Below are positions 34,050-47,480 of a DNA stretch of 64,000 bases, piece by piece. The stretch is from Adiantum capillus-veneris. Its lineage: Eukaryota; Streptophyta; Polypodiopsida; Polypodiales; Pteridaceae. Position 1 is the first letter of the stretch; each line of letters opens with the position of its first letter. A program made the position numbers and the translations under genes. The stretch covers positions 72,491,910-72,555,909 of the forward strand of contig CM043960.1 of assembly GCA_014529385.2 (NCBI GenBank), read 5' to 3'. A model generated the notes under the pieces. It was not told the origin of the DNA and made no database searches. It saw only the letters and a program-made list of their open reading frames with translations.

Positions 34050-35216
34050 TCATTCATGGCATGACTTGCACCAAAAATAAGTATCTCTCATCATAGAGGG
34101 CCAACAATAACCTGCTCTCAAAACACGAAAGACAACCTGATCCTTGCCTCGATGGCCTGTTTCTTCATGGCAGTGCTCCAAAATCAAGCCTATCTCTTCT
34201 TTGTACGGCACTTTTCTCAAAATGCTATCCTTGCCATAAAGCATGAGATCCTCACCTACCATTGTGAAGTTTCTTGCTTTTGCAACTATTCTCTTACGCC
34301 GATCCTTTGACATGCCCTCTGGACATTGCCCTTTACCAAGAAATACTTCTACATCTTGCAATGATTCCCTTCCTGCATACAAGGCTTCCTTGACCTTTAA
34401 AGGAGCTACCAAGGCATCCAACTTGTCCCTAGCCAACTCATCAGCTTCTTTATTCTGCTCACGAGGAACATGCTTAAACTGTATCTTCTCAAACTCATGC
34501 AAAAGCTTCTTGATGCCATAGAACCACTTCTTCAAATTGTCTTTCTTAACATTCCACAAACCAAGCAATTGATTCATGACTAGCAATGCATCCCCTTTTG
34601 CAATGACCCTCTTCAGTCCAAACTCAACACATTGCTTCAACCCAAGGAAAAGCGTGAGATACTTGGCCTCATTGTTACTTTCAGCTTCATCAAGATCATA
34701 AGCTCTAGAAAAGATTACATCGCCTTTTGGGTTCTTAATGACTACCCCACCACTTTCCTTTTGAAGAACTTTCCTGTATGCACCATCAAACATCATTCTA
34801 TACGCATCTGTAATATCTACTTCCTCTTCATGATCATCCTTGTCAACCCTTGGGTAAGATGGAAGCTCCCCCCCCTTATGTACCACTATGTCTACCAAGT
34901 GAGCTTTAACAGAATGATCCACTTTAAACTCAAACTCATACTCTTGAAGCTCCAAAGTCCACTTTAAGATGCGCTTGCTAGGCTTCAAATGTTGTACTAC
35001 ATCCGGCAAAAGATTCGATGTGGTGAGCACATAGAACTTTTGGAGCAGCAAATAGGTTTTAAACCTACGACAAGCAAGAACCAAGGCGAATACCCACTGT
35101 TCCATTTTCGTGTAGGAGAACTCGCTTACATTCTTCATCTTGCTCTCAAAATAAACTGGCTTGAAGTTCCTTCCTTGCTTTTGTAAGAGAACCGACCCAA
35201 AAGCTACTGACCCCAC
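34050..35216 (-). pseudogene. Tat-like gypsy fragment: dual RNase H and integrase zinc finger
   Basis: An open frame of 388 residues. The first RNase H (VAFGSVLLQKQGRNFKPVY, YTKMEQWVFALVLACRRFK) is followed by a second RNase H of archaeal type (YRMMFDGAYRK, SNNEAKYLTLFLGLK, KGDALLVMNQLLG, HVPREQNKEADELA). Two RNase H domains in tandem are characteristic of the plant Tat lineage. It ends with the integrase H-H-C start (EETGHRGKDQVVF, CWPSMMRDTYFWCKSCHE). No start codon is expected, since this is the interior of a polyprotein. Confidence 0.85.
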
Positions 35217-35930
35217 ACTAATAGATACATAGAAAATCGACTACAAGTCGGAAGGACTCACTGTTGGTAAAGCACACAATACCTCCTTGATGCCATCAAA
35301 AGCCTGTTGCATGTCTTCATTCCATTCAAACCCTTGAACTCTTTGACTCAATTTCTGGAGAGGATACACATACTAATATAGCATCCAAAAAAAACGTGAC
35401 AAGTACCTGAGCTTATGCACAAATGATGCCAAATCCTTTGTGTTGCTGGATGGATCCATAAGTAATAAAGCCTTAACTTTCTCTGGGTCAGCTTCTATTC
35501 CATTTTCGGAAACCACATGTCCTAGCAAATGGACTCTGGCATGAGCAAACTTACACTTCTTTGGGTTGAGTTGCCCACCCTCTTGTTGAAGCCTTTCAAA
35601 ACTCAACCTCAACTTCTCCAAATGTGTGACCCTTGAGCTATAACACCCAATGTCATCCATGAAAACGCGAATGAACTTACCCAAGTAGGGACCAAACAGT
35701 CTATTCATCCATCGTTGGAAGGTAGCATATGCATTAACTAGCCCAAAAGGCATTCTTTGTAGGCAAAACAACCTCAAGGAGTAATGAAGGTCGTCTTCAA
35801 TCGATCTTCAATCGTTATCAAGATCTGAAAGTAACCAGAAAATCCATCCATGATTGAGTAACGTTCATGACCTGCAACCTGATTGAGGATTTCATCTAAA
35901 AAGGGCGATGGGATACTGTGCACAGGGAAA
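35217..35930 (-). pseudogene. Tat-like gypsy fragment: reverse transcriptase
   Basis: From the right, PFLDEILNQVAGHERYSIMD and GFSGYFQ (35925-35800) lead to KTTFITP then a TGA where Trp is expected (TPWG). A frameshift follows into MPFGLVNAYATFQRWMNRLF, the catalytic FMDDIG and HLLGHVVSENGIEADPEKVK. 35217-35372 is the degraded connection between thumb and RNase H. The finger region upstream of 35930 is missing, so the fragment is truncated at both ends. Confidence 0.8.
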
Positions 35931-37181
35931 AGGCAAAAACATGATTAAAGTGGATACCTAGGTAGCCACTCAAACCCCATCTTGGACATACACACAATCG
36001 TCCTTTGTTACACGCCCTTCAATACCTAGGTGCCTTTGCTCTAAAAACCCATTTAATTTGAAAATGCGGACCCGTAAATGATGACGAAACAAATTTTGCC
36101 TAGTGTCTTTGTTTTCTTTGACATGTTCTCCATGGACATTGGTTGTAGATAATCTACATATTAATAAAAAAAACTCTACTAGTTTGGTGATAAAACTTTA
36201 CTAGTCCACAAAATCTAATATTTTGGTGCAACTTGTGGTTATCATTCAAATTTGAAGAAACACCAATTTTAAAAAGAGAAAGAAAAACAAGTTCTATATC
36301 AAAGCAATCAAGAAATCTTGACTAGAGCTACATAAAGATGTAGAAGACCTTGTTGCTGCGATGATCATGGATAATTTGTCCAGATTTTCTCCCAAAGTGG
36401 CAAATTATCATGCCAAGATGCCAAGTTTTATGTTTGGCTTTAGACATTTCTTATGTATTGCTAAAATGTGTGTTGAACATATACCTGAATATTAAGGGCT
36501 TACTTAGCATGACATATGGTGCACATAGACTCCGGCAAAATGGCCAAATGTATCAAGTGTATCTTGATATATATATTTTTCCTCTTTTCTGTTATAGAGA
36601 TTGTTGTAATTTTTAAAGGCTTTTCTAATCATTTATTGAGATGTATAACTACAATTCCCTAACTTTGACCTTGAAAACTGAGGCCAAAAGTGAATATAAC
36701 CAAAATTGTTCATTTTATTCAATTAGGATATGTCACCAATGCATGCAAGCAATGCCGCTGCATGCAAGTAGTAGGACTGCCACTACTTGTAGTGCAAGCA
36801 CCAATCCTCAAATGAGAAGGATGACTCTATTATTGATTTTGAAGAGCTTAGGATATGTCACCACTGCGTGGTGGGAATGCAAGCACCAACTCTCAAACTA
36901 GAAGGATGACTCCATTTTTCATTTTGAGGGGCTTAAGAGTAACACCCCAATTATTTTCACACAAATTGAAAGGGCATACAACTATTTTTTGCAAATTTAC
37001 CACAACTCTTTGGAAGTGCAGCATTTTCCTAGCCCTTCTCTAGAATGGTAAAACCCTTTTAGCAGGGTATTGTAGCCTTTTGACAGGGCTTTCAAGAACT
37101 GTGCATTTGATCACATGAATAAGTGACCCATTCTTTATAGAAGATGGGTGAGAAAGCCATACTAATTTGTTAAGAAAAAAT

Positions 37182-37252
<71 letters not shown>

Positions 37253-38012
37253 CCTTAAATCCCCTCTCTCCTTGTTTTGCGATCATCACATGCATGGGTG
37301 ACAAGAAAAAATCTCAATAATTTGTCAAAAAACACGCTCTCAAAAATTTCAAGAGCTCATGGTTTGCCATGTGGCCTTACTAGAATTCACTCTCCATTGA
37401 GATGTAGCGAAGAACATTGTTTGCCCCTTGAGCTCTGATTTTAATGCAAAATAAGTTGTATTATGGCATGTGACACATAGAGCAAAGGCTCTAGCTTGCT
37501 GTATGCAACCTCTAGAGTAAGTGCCCCTTGGAGCTGAAGTTGCTAGCACTAAACAATTCATAGCCTTTGATTTCAAATGTTACTTTCCAATCAAGCTTTC
37601 TTGGACTATACTCTCATATTGAGAATAAGTTCTTTTGTCTTTTTGTGGAAAGTATATGCCTCTAACAAGCCTGAAGCAAAACATCCTTGCTCCCTTCTTG
37701 TAGTTGATTCGTTGCTATCACTCATGCATAGCTTCTTCAACTTGAGAAAAGCAAAAGAGGTTTTACTTTCAAGGGCCAAGGGGATTGATTAGTTGAAACA
37801 CTTTGTCTAAAATAGTGCATTTTCAAAGAACTTTGAAAAGTTTCCCAATTAGGTCTATTGTATCAAGCGGAAAAGGTAATGATGCGTTTGGTGAGAAGCA
37901 AATTTAATACATGGTTGCCTCCCAAGTGTTCTCAAAGAGTCATATTGTCCCCACAATAGACATTGTCAATTTTTTTCTATCGTGGAGAGGCGCATGCGTA
38001 GATGTGCACGTG

Positions 38013-38044
<32 letters not shown>

Positions 38045-39540
38045 CCTCGCAAAGAGAATCACCATATTAGAAACAAAGTTGTGAAAAAAACTATTATGTC
38101 GCACTCAAGAATGATAACTCAGGAGCTTTAGATGTGTTAGGGTGATGTGAGAGTACCTATGTTGCCATGTGTTCTTTGAGAATAGATTCAATGACAAGAA
38201 TTGCGTTTGGCAATTGTCACACATATTGCAAAGCTTGAACCACATTAAAGATGACATAGCAAGTCCAAAGAAGCTAGCTTGGTTGGTTGAGCATTTATCC
38301 TTTGTGACGTGGATCATGGGTTTGAAAGCGACTAGACGAGCTTGATAACGCTCTTGAGCGTTATTGCTGGAAAAAAGATGAGATAGCATGATAAAGGGGT
38401 GAACTAGTGCTGATGAAGACAAAATGAAAAGGGAATATGGCCAAGTGCAAAACAAATTCAAAGAGCTAGAGTATGCCCTTGAGTTTCAATCAACGTTAGC
38501 TTGTAACTAGACACCAAGAGTATATTTAAGCTATGTGCAATGTACATGCCCTAGCCCAAAAAGGTCATAACTATTCTAAATGCCTTGAAATCAAGGTCAT
38601 AACTAATCTACATGCCTTGAAATCAGAAGCTCTAGAAGCTTTTTAACTATTTTGAGGGTGCAAAAGGTCCCTTTAGGAAAGAAAAGAGAGGAGCTAAATT
38701 TTTGGCATGTGAAAACATGTCTAAAAGCAAGCAAGGAGAAAGGTGTACAATTTTTTAAATATCTTTTTTGACTTATAAATGGATCCTTTTCAAATTTTCA
38801 TTGACGGCTCGTGACTTCTTTCTCCCAAAATCGTTATAAAATGTTTTTCTTAGTTTGTCCCTTCAAAAACTTGATGACTTTTTTTTCATTTTTTGTTTTT
38901 AAATGCCATAGTTTTTTTTTTTTTTGCAAAACTCACTGTGAGCAATAAAAAATAAAATACAAGAGACAAAATTTCTTAAAATGCCAAAGTTAATCTTCAC
39001 CTTGTTCTATAAAAGGGCAAGTTATACATGAGAAAAACTACACAACAAAATACAGTACCAACCATTGTACAAGAAATCCATGTTCTCCATTGATTACCAT
39101 AGGATTTCATGCACATTTTAGTGGGTGTCCAACAATTAGTGACCTTGCAGGAAAAAATTGCAAATGGGTGCAAAAAAATTGAAAATTTGAATTTTACAAG
39201 AACGATCTATTCTTGGGAGAGAAAGTATTTAAGAGTCAAATGCTTCTTATCATAACACAAGTAGTGAGATTTTGTTATTTTAAGCATGTATGGAAGGCAA
39301 GGAATTGTCACATCTTCACGAGAACACACTTATAGAAACTAAATTCTCAAAGATAATCCAAGAAAGTAAGGGGATGATCATCGCCATTGGGAGACAATCA
39401 AAATTTGATGAATGGAACCAAATTTTCAACTTGCTTGGGTGAAGAGTTGGACTCATTCCTTTCCTTGGGGTGGCTTCCCTATCATCTGATGTAGTTATGT
39501 CCGTCATGGCTCGTCACGAGCATGGCAAAAATTTGTAATT
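35931..39540. other. intergenic, repeats only
   Basis: No gene is recognised. It holds a diverged tandem duplication at about 36725-36925 (AGGATATGTCACCAxTGC ... GAAGGATGACTC twice), a (CT)n(AT)n tract (37184-37251) and a (CA)n tract (38014-38037). Short ORFs lack any family signature. Confidence 0.6.
37184..37251. repeat. (CT)n(AT)n compound microsatellite
   Basis: About 31 bases of CT followed directly by about 37 bases of AT. Confidence 0.95.
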
Positions 39541-41700
39541 TCTTTGATTGTGTTAATATAAGCCACTCACAATTGTGAGTTTTGCAACAGCGAAAAAAAA
39601 GATTTCATGCACATTTTCTAGTGTAAGGATTTGGAGGGCTCCTTGTTCTTTCAAAAAATAAGCACTTAGGAGTAGTACCCTTTGTTATGAAAGGCATTAT
39701 TTCATTTTGCACTTCTAATTATGGAATTTCACAAAAAATTACAAAGTTTTGTAATCAAGCAATATGTTTGCTGAAGAATACAAGAAGGCAATGCATAAAG
39801 TGAGAAATATTGGTAGAATTTCTATTTAGTATTCAAAATGGGAGAGTAGTGTGCAGAGTGGAGTCTTCTTCTTGTCTTCATGTATTTCCAAATATTGTTT
39901 GGAGAATATTTTGACCTACAAAAAGTTCTACTTATATTTTTCACCAAACACGTTGGCTTGTTATATTCTTAGCCAAACACGCCCATAGGGTTGAAAAATG
40001 GACTTGTAGTTTTTGTGGTGTTCCTAGTGTCCAATTGTCATTATTAATTTGTTTGCTAAGGTAACACACACTATTGTGAGTGATTCATAGTGTGAAATTG
40101 ATGATATATCCTCTTCTTAGAATATAAAATAAGTTTTTTCCCATCTGAAGAGAAGCAAGAGAAATTGCATTCACCTATTAGACCCTGATGCTCTAGTGAT
40201 CATAGGAACCCCCAAGCCCGACATTATGGTTAGATACATTCAAGACTAGAAGCTTGACCTCAATAGCTATATTATGACTGTTATAGGATTTATGACCAGT
40301 ACTAGTCAGTTCAAAAAAAAAAAAAAAGTATTGTCTTGCTAGTGTAGCAAGCCTCTAGTTGTTTGGGTTGCTTAGTTGAAGCCAATGTTTGGTTACCTAC
40401 AAGTGGTCCTCTCGACATTATGATTTCTTGGAGTGTCTTGGTGGGCAAGGGGATTGCCAATGTTGAGCTCTCTCTTTGGTTGCAACCCCAAGCCAATCAA
40501 GTTTAAGTTCAAGGCGGTGCCCTTCATTAGTTAATGTATATGGCATTGTGGATTATGGTTGGTGGAAGATGCCATGGCTCTGTGGGAGCATGGTTTTCAT
40601 TGTAACTTTTTGGCTTTTGAAAAATATATATATCTCCACTCACTATTGTGAGTTTGGCCCAAAAAAAAAAGTTTTTTCATGCATAGAATGGGAAGAATGT
40701 GAAATTGGTATTGTGACCAAAGAGGCAATAGATTAAACTACTAGATTTGTGTGTAGGTTCAGCCCTCCACTTGCAACTCAATTATGCTTAACCTTTGGTT
40801 GATTTGCCTTTGGGTAGTCTGGCCCTCTCTAGTAAAGTGAAACACACACATCGGGACAAAACATGGTACTAGTATGTTAGTGAGCAACTAGCATCCAACG
40901 CAACTTGTGCTTTGTTTTGGCTAAGAAGAAAGCACTCGCGAGTGGTAAGGAAAAGTGTGTCTTAGCTTACAATCATGCCACTTGAAAATGCAATAACTCC
41001 AACCAGAAACAAGAGGAAAAGGAGATATTCTGCCTAATTTTTATGAAACATAGTAAAATAATTTTAAATTTTTTTTGGCCATACTCACAATTGTGAGTGG
41101 AGAAAACGTCACCACCACCTCAATAGTGAAATAATCTTTAAAAATAGCTAAAATTCCTCATTACAAAGTGAATTTAAGGGAATTGTGTACAATTAGGCCG
41201 ATAATTTTTTTTAATATAGTGGTGCGCTCCTCTTGCCACGTGGATGCATTCACTATGCATGCATAGGCTATTGTGTAGGTCCTCACATAAAGTTGTATAG
41301 GCTACATGGTGTTAATCTATCATGGTTGCTATTAAGGCAACATTTACTATTGAATGAGCATGGTGAGTTATTCGAATGTCGAGGAGCTAAGGTAGGTATG
41401 TACTTTGAGAAAGCATTTTTTGGCATGGCCCCCACCTCATCCAAAAAGGGTGCACATGGGCACACGTGTGCATCGTGTGGATGTGGATGTGGCTCAATTG
41501 GAATGATGATTAACAATCTTCTAACTATCCATTTGGCCACATCACATCAGACCACATCACACCAAAAGGTTCCATTGGAATGTGCAAAAATCCTTAATAG
41601 TACTGATATCAATCTCACTCTCTCCTAATGCAAAAAGCTAATCTCTGTTTGTCCTTAGCCTTAGTGTTCTAATCACACAATCTTAATAGTGAGTTTGCCA
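39541..41700. other. region with several retroposon-like poly(A) tails
   Basis: No coding domain is recognised. At least three A-runs follow a common-looking end: 39565-39600 (ACTCACAATTGTGAGT then GCGAAAAAAAA), 40312-40326 (A15) and 40638-40670 (ACTCACTATTGTGAGT then CCCAAAAAAAAAA). A reverse-oriented match is at 41064-41098, with T8 then GGCC before the motif. These look like 3' ends of non-LTR retroposons, body unrecognised. Confidence 0.5.
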
Positions 41701-41786
41701 ACACCATAAACAGTGTTGGAAACTTGGAATATCCATTGGGGGGCGCCAAACTTGGAATATCGATTAGGGAGGGTCAGCTCCCCAAC

Positions 41787-41788
<2 letters not shown>

Positions 41789-41825
<37 letters not shown>
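41789..41825. repeat. (GA)n microsatellite
   Basis: An uninterrupted GA run. A G/C-rich GGCAGGCGGGC minisatellite-like patch lies 130 bases further on (41958-41998). Confidence 0.95.
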
Positions 41826-41826
<1 letters not shown>

Positions 41827-42981
41827 CTATTTTGGTGTTAACCCCCTCTCTCTCAACTAATTGCACCTCAAAGAGATGTAGTTACATATACATGTGTTAC
41901 CCTCTAAGTCCCTTCACTTCATTTCAATTTGGACAATTTTTTAAAAAAAATGGGGACGGGCAGGCGGGCAGGCAGGCGGGCGAGCGGGCGCCGGCGAGCA
42001 CCTTATTTCTACCATCACACCACTTTGTTGATAAAGTTGAGTACCTATATCCTCTTGTTGTTTCCATTATCGATCACTTGAGTGTACCCATTACCCTTGA
42101 TAGTAACATAACCCATCACACTTTGTTGACAAAGTTGACTACTTCCACTTGTTCCTCTCTAGTTAGATATTTTCACTATTAGGATTTTGCATATCCTAAA
42201 TAGCCATCATACAACTATAAGCTCTACCCTACATTATAATCATATCCTCATAACAAACTTAGTCTCTACTTAATCTTGACTTTTATCCCAAAGGCTATTT
42301 AAATTTTACATAGGCTTAATTTTAAAACAATAATCTTAATAGTTTTCTATCATTCATCAATGATCATACATTTTCCCAAACTATAGTTGAGAAATTATCC
42401 CAAATTTGTGTTGAAATTTCCAAAATTATAATCTAGAAACTATTCAAAAAAGTATCTATTTCATTAATTTTAACAATATTGACTCTCGTGACGACTACAA
42501 TATCATATTATAAATTTAAATTTCTTATACAATTAGATTTTGTATTATGTTGCAAGATTTGAGTTTCCATTTGGTAACTTTTTAAGCTTTCCAATTCATC
42601 AAAGCTCTCTTTTTCTATTCATAAATACCAAGTATTATTAAGGTTTTCAAAATTTGACACCCTTTTTACTACTTGCTATAGAAAACAATTAGTCAAGAAC
42701 TTCTACTTATCGAGACCCTGACCATATAATTTGGCAAAGTTATATTCTTACAAAAAAATGTTAATGGTAATTTTTTTTGAAATTCTAGTTATCATGTAGT
42801 CATTTTTCTTCTAAGCTAGATTACATTTTGTAACTTTTGATCCTTTCTGTTTCCAAATTTCACTCTAGTCAAGAATGACCAATTTTGTACTCATTTGCAC
42901 TAGACACAACTCAGAAGAAGATTTACAAATTTTCTCATGTAGGAAAATGGAGGCTTTCTCAGTGTTTTTCATACAATGCAT
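41826..42981. other. AT-rich intergenic, nothing recognised
   Basis: Beyond the G/C-rich patch at 41958-41998 I see no structure. Confidence 0.5.
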
Positions 42982-43138
42982 AACATCATGAGCTTCTGCT
43001 CGAGAGGCACCGCATACCTAGCTAGGTACGATTGGGGGCAGGGGACCATCGCCACCCCACGTTCGGGCCGACGGTCCCCTGCCCCCAAACGTACCTAGCT
43101 AGGTATGCGGTGCCTCTCTCCCGGAAGCTCATGATGTT
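42982..43138. repeat. 157-bp near-perfect inverted repeat (hairpin, possible MITE or small-RNA precursor)
   Basis: The left arm (42982-43047) and the reverse complement of the right arm (43073-43138) match at 61 of 66 positions by eye, around a loop of about 25 bases. The ends are AACATCATGAG and CTCATGATGTT. Each arm contains the palindrome TACCTAGCTAGGTA and the G-rich stretch TTGGGGGCAGGGGACC or its complement. It is far richer in G and C than its AT-rich surroundings. No clear target duplication is seen. Confidence 0.9.
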
Positions 43139-44314
43139 GAGGTAAGTCACAATGTGAGAATTATTGTGAGAATCTGTCCAAAACTTATTGTGACTCTTGC
43201 AACTTCTCACAACATATGCAAAAAATAACATTCCAACTTCCAAGTTTTGTGTAGGAAGGTGAGCTTAAAGGTAAACTATGCAAATATAATAGACCAAAAT
43301 TTAGAAATCCAACACTAGATTCATTTTATACTAGAAAATTGCATCTCCGACCCTTGATAGAGATCAAAGAGCATCATGGCCCATGCATTTCATGGTTTCA
43401 TCACTTTTTGATGGTGTGCACATTGGTAATAATCAAAGTGTGCCATCAACTTGCCAACACAAAAATGGCCCTCCTTTTCCTTAAATAATCAAGATGGCAT
43501 AATTAGTCAAATGTACACATTGACAATCCTTTAATTTTGTGTGGGAAATGGAGCTTTACATTGTAATCACTCATAAATTTGGACCTGTATATCAAATTTG
43601 TCTTCATATATGACAATTTTTTGTCTCCTTTGTTGTAGACACAATTTTAGGTGATGAAAAGTGAATACATTTTTGTCAATAAATTTGAGCCCTTGCTAGA
43701 CAAGTCTAACAATATTCATGTCTAAATTAATGCAAAAGCTTGGACAAATCTAGCAATATTTATGTCTAAATTAACAATTTTAAGCAATGTTTGCAGTAAT
43801 CCTACAATATATTTTGTGATGCATTAGTGAAGAATAATTAAATCATTCCAAGAAATTGGACCGAGGTTTCTTCTTATTAGCTTCCCCGTGCTAAAATGAT
43901 ATAGCAAAAAATGCATTGATCCATCAATTTTTTATAATAAATCAATGAGAAGTAATTGAAACAACCCAACGAGTTTTTAAGCCTTTTCAATGTGTTATCA
44001 TAATGAAATCTTTTACTTTATTTGAATAAACATTTTCAATATGTTTGTGTAAATAGAGTGTGACTTCAAGGCGCGTGTCTCTTTACATAACAAATTTAAT
44101 AATGGTAATTATAGTGGATCAATTCCAAGGTATCTTGTAGTTTGAGGAATAAAAGAAAAGGGGGGCAAAATGAAGAGTGTGGGTGCGTCATGAGCTACCC
44201 TGTCTCCTTCTCCTTTTCTCTCTTCCCCACAACACCCCCTCTCTCTTTCTCGTCTTACTTTTAGAGAACGAACCTCTTCTCCTTTTAACCCATCCTCTCC
44301 TTTTTTCTAAACCA
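43139..44314. other. AT-rich intergenic, nothing recognised
   Basis: No coding or repeat signal is supported. Confidence 0.5.
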
Positions 44315-44430
<116 letters not shown>

Positions 44431-44511
44431 TTCCTACTTTGATATATGTGTTTCGACTCTTCTTCTTATAAAATAAGGCACTATTCAACTATAAAATCTC
44501 TTTACTTGTCC

Positions 44512-44547
<36 letters not shown>

Positions 44548-44689
44548 CTAGAAGCCTGCAGTAGTTTTAGTATTAAGTAACAATAGGCATATTCAGTGTT
44601 CGGCAAAATGAGTGTCATATTTAGTGTTCGGGCGGCAAAGTCATTTTCCTAACCATTCACCATTCCTTTTTAAGCTTTTATCTTCAGGC

Positions 44690-45700
44690 AATTGGAAGCT
44701 CCCTTGGGGGTGGATGTAACTCACAAACAAAGATTTCATTGGGTCCTTGAGAAAGTCAAAACAAAATTGAGAAGGTGGGAGTATGCTCTTCTCCCTTTCG
44801 CGAACCGAATTGAAGTGATAAATTCACTTATGCTCCCTTATATTGCCTTCACCAACCCACTTCTTAACATGCTAAGTGTCAATGAAAAAATTTATTAAAA
44901 CAAGTAAAAAGATTTTTATGAAAAAACAACACGAAAACCTCCAGACCACGACAATGGTCTAAATGGAAGTTAGTTGCTCGACCAATGGACCAAGGAGGTC
45001 TCAGAATTCTTAACCCTGTTGCCCATGTTGAGACCCTATGCACCAAATTTATGGTCTCCTTCGCTAAGCAGGACCAAGCTTGGGCTATTATGATCAAGGA
45101 TATGCTAGATGCAAATAAACTTGGTTCAAAAGGTGGGAAGTGGAAAGGGGTAGAGTTTCACAACAAATTTTTAGCCCGACGTGGTCTAGCTTAAGTCTAG
45201 GTGGCATCTCAGAGGAACTAGTGAGGAAGTGCAAAAGAGCAGCTGGGGTATTGGAGTGGGGGGAAGAAACTAGAACTCCATCCTTCGTTGGTCCCCTAGC
45301 TCACTAAAGTTTTAGAGCCACCACAAAGCCCCTCTTGGATAGAAACTGTCAAGAAAGTGAATAATAAGGTCTCAATCGGCTTGTTCACTTTTGGAACGTT
45401 AAGAGGAAGAGCTGCAAAACCATTGACTTGTTGGCAACCCAGTATCAACGTAATGGCTATGAGCTAATTTAGTCAACAGAGTGATAAAAGAGCTCGACAA
45501 GGTTGTAATGCCAATCTGTGAATCCGAGTTTGAGTGGAACACCTAGAAATGGCCTGGAACGTTGTCTTTTCTGGAAACCCCATTTTAAAGGCATATATCA
45601 TGCATTAATGCACGAGAATACGTTGTATAGCCCCCTCAACAAAATATGGAAGAGACAATGGCTGGACAAATGGTGGGAGGAAGTCATGGAGAACATTTGA
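44690..45700 (+). pseudogene. LINE reverse transcriptase remnant (C-terminal part)
   Basis: 44692-44895 reads HKQRFHWVLEKVKTKLRRWE and LLPFANRIEVINSLMLPYIA, matching the LINE segment in which W..R..LS.AGR..LIKSVL precedes the thumb. In another frame, 44900-45194 reads KRFLWK-like residues, WSKWKLVARPMDQGGLRILN and FMVSFAKQDQAWAIMIKDML, matching the PKxxGGLGI box of plant LINEs. Stops and one shift break it, and after 45200 the coding signal fades. The catalytic domain upstream is absent. LINEs copy themselves by target-primed reverse transcription. Confidence 0.7.
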
Positions 45701-46864
45701 AAGCCAAAGTATGTTAGTGCCTGACATGTCAGTATTTACCTTTCACTTACTTTTTGGTAATAACTAAGGTTGAAGATTTGAACCTTAAGTTACATAAGTG
45801 CCTAAGTAGTTGTATTTACCCAGATAGTTTTATGGCGAGAGGGGTAGTAGTTCATGAGACACTCGTGCAATTTTTAGTTATTCAACAATTGTACAGTCTT
45901 TTGCGTGTGTATCTTGAGGTTGATGATGAATACATAGCAAGCAATACTCTTTCATGTCTTCTGTGCTTATACTTTAGAATAGGGCCAAAGCATGTATTGG
46001 TGGTACCAACAAGGGGTGTCTTGGACACTCCTTTGGTAGTACTTTACAAGCCCCATATTCATGTGTTACATGTTAAATAAACTAGCATATTATATATCAA
46101 TGGATATATTTTTTCCATGTAGAATCTAAAAGTATAAAGTCCGACAAGTTTTGAGTTTTTTTGCAAAAAAATTACCGGTCCCCACTTTTTTTTAAGGGTA
46201 CCACCAAAAGGTGCAAAAAGTGGTACCATCAATACATTCTTTTACCTAGTACTATAGTTTAATGTGTAATTTTTTATCACCTTTATTCATGCACTGCATG
46301 TTTTCATTACTGCACATCTAATAGGGCTGTGAGCCCCTAACACTTTGGGCGATCCTGCTCGGGATCGAACCTAGAATGAGAGCCTTTGGGCCATCTCAAG
46401 GTGAAAGACATTATTACCAACTGTCAGGGATCGAATCCTCACTCTGTTTTTTCTTCTTTTCCTTTAGTTCTACCTTATCTCAATATCTTATTTCAGCTCT
46501 CGTAGCTACTTCAACCAAATCAGTAAAATCCTGTGCATTTGCTAATTTACCAAATCTACCAATACTGAAACATTCACAATAGTTAGCTACTTGAATACTA
46601 TGAAAAGCTATCAGTCAGTTCCAAAAGCATTATAAATAGTACCAAAACAACCAAACCTACCATCTGGAATCTACCAATATTAAAAAATTATCGGAAGTAA
46701 TGTTCATAAACTACCATAAACTACCAAATGTATCAGTCTACCAAGGCAACAACAAACGGAAGCTATTAACACTACTAGAAGTTGCCAAAAATACCAACAC
46801 TACTTTGTCAAGGCATGGATGTGAAGACTTACTTGTTGTAGATCAACCTCCTTCTGTAGCTTCT
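45701..46864. other. intergenic, nothing firm
   Basis: An ORF at 45754-46080 has no family signature. Two strings near 46369 and 46428 (complement of GGTTCGATCC and GATTCGATCC) recall tRNA T-arm or SINE box B sequence but have no tRNA around them. Confidence 0.45.
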
Positions 46865-47480
46865 TCATGTCCTCACTGTTTCCAAGTCGATGAAGCATGC
46901 GTTGACTAGCTCCCAAATCAGCCTCCACCTCTTTGATGATGGAGGTCTCCCTGCTACCGTGCTTCTAAATTCCTTTTTGAGGCCCTTACAAAAGTAATCT
47001 CCCAACTGCTCCATGGAAGGATGTTGTGCTGCTTTGAATCTCTTATTCAAATTTTTGAACTTTTGTACATAATCTTTGACAACAAGTCTTTTTGTTTCAA
47101 TTTCCTCGTCTTCTTCAAAATATCTTCTTGTATTTTATCTTCCCTGAACCTTAATAAAAACCTATGTTTCAAATTCTTTTAGTCAGCAAAGGTGGCCATG
47201 CCATACTGCAAGAACCAATCCATGGTTTTACCTTGCAGTGTTGTCGCAAAATGTTCCTTCTTTACTGCATTCTATTGTAATTCATCATAACCACTTGCAA
47301 GCCACCTTGTTTGAAACTGACCAACATGGCTGTCAGCATCTTGGGACTTTTTCCTATTGAACTTTGCCGCTCCCACTTTGGGATTTGGTGTAGCCATTGG
47401 AGGTATCAAAAGTGCTTTGAGTTCTCTTACCGAGAGTGGATTGAAAGGTAAGGTAGGTGTCCACGTTGGTACAAACTACA
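46865..47480 (-). pseudogene. gypsy gag remnant
   Basis: Read on the minus strand across several breaks: an LLRFREDKIQEDILKK-like stretch, then KFKNLNKRFKAAQHPS, MEQLGDYFCKGLKKEFRST and VAGRPPSSK. This pattern (RF, a variable number of residues, then a basic helix and a GL...LR step) matches the retrotransposon gag family. Upstream, AATFADxK-like residues at about 47190 support it. The remnant is isolated: no protease or polymerase is found with it. Confidence 0.55.

Noticed and set aside
46360-46440. Possible tRNA gene or SINE from two T-arm-like strings
   Set aside because: GGTTCGATCC and GATTCGATCC complements are present, but no acceptor stem, anticodon arm or box A at the right spacing could be found.
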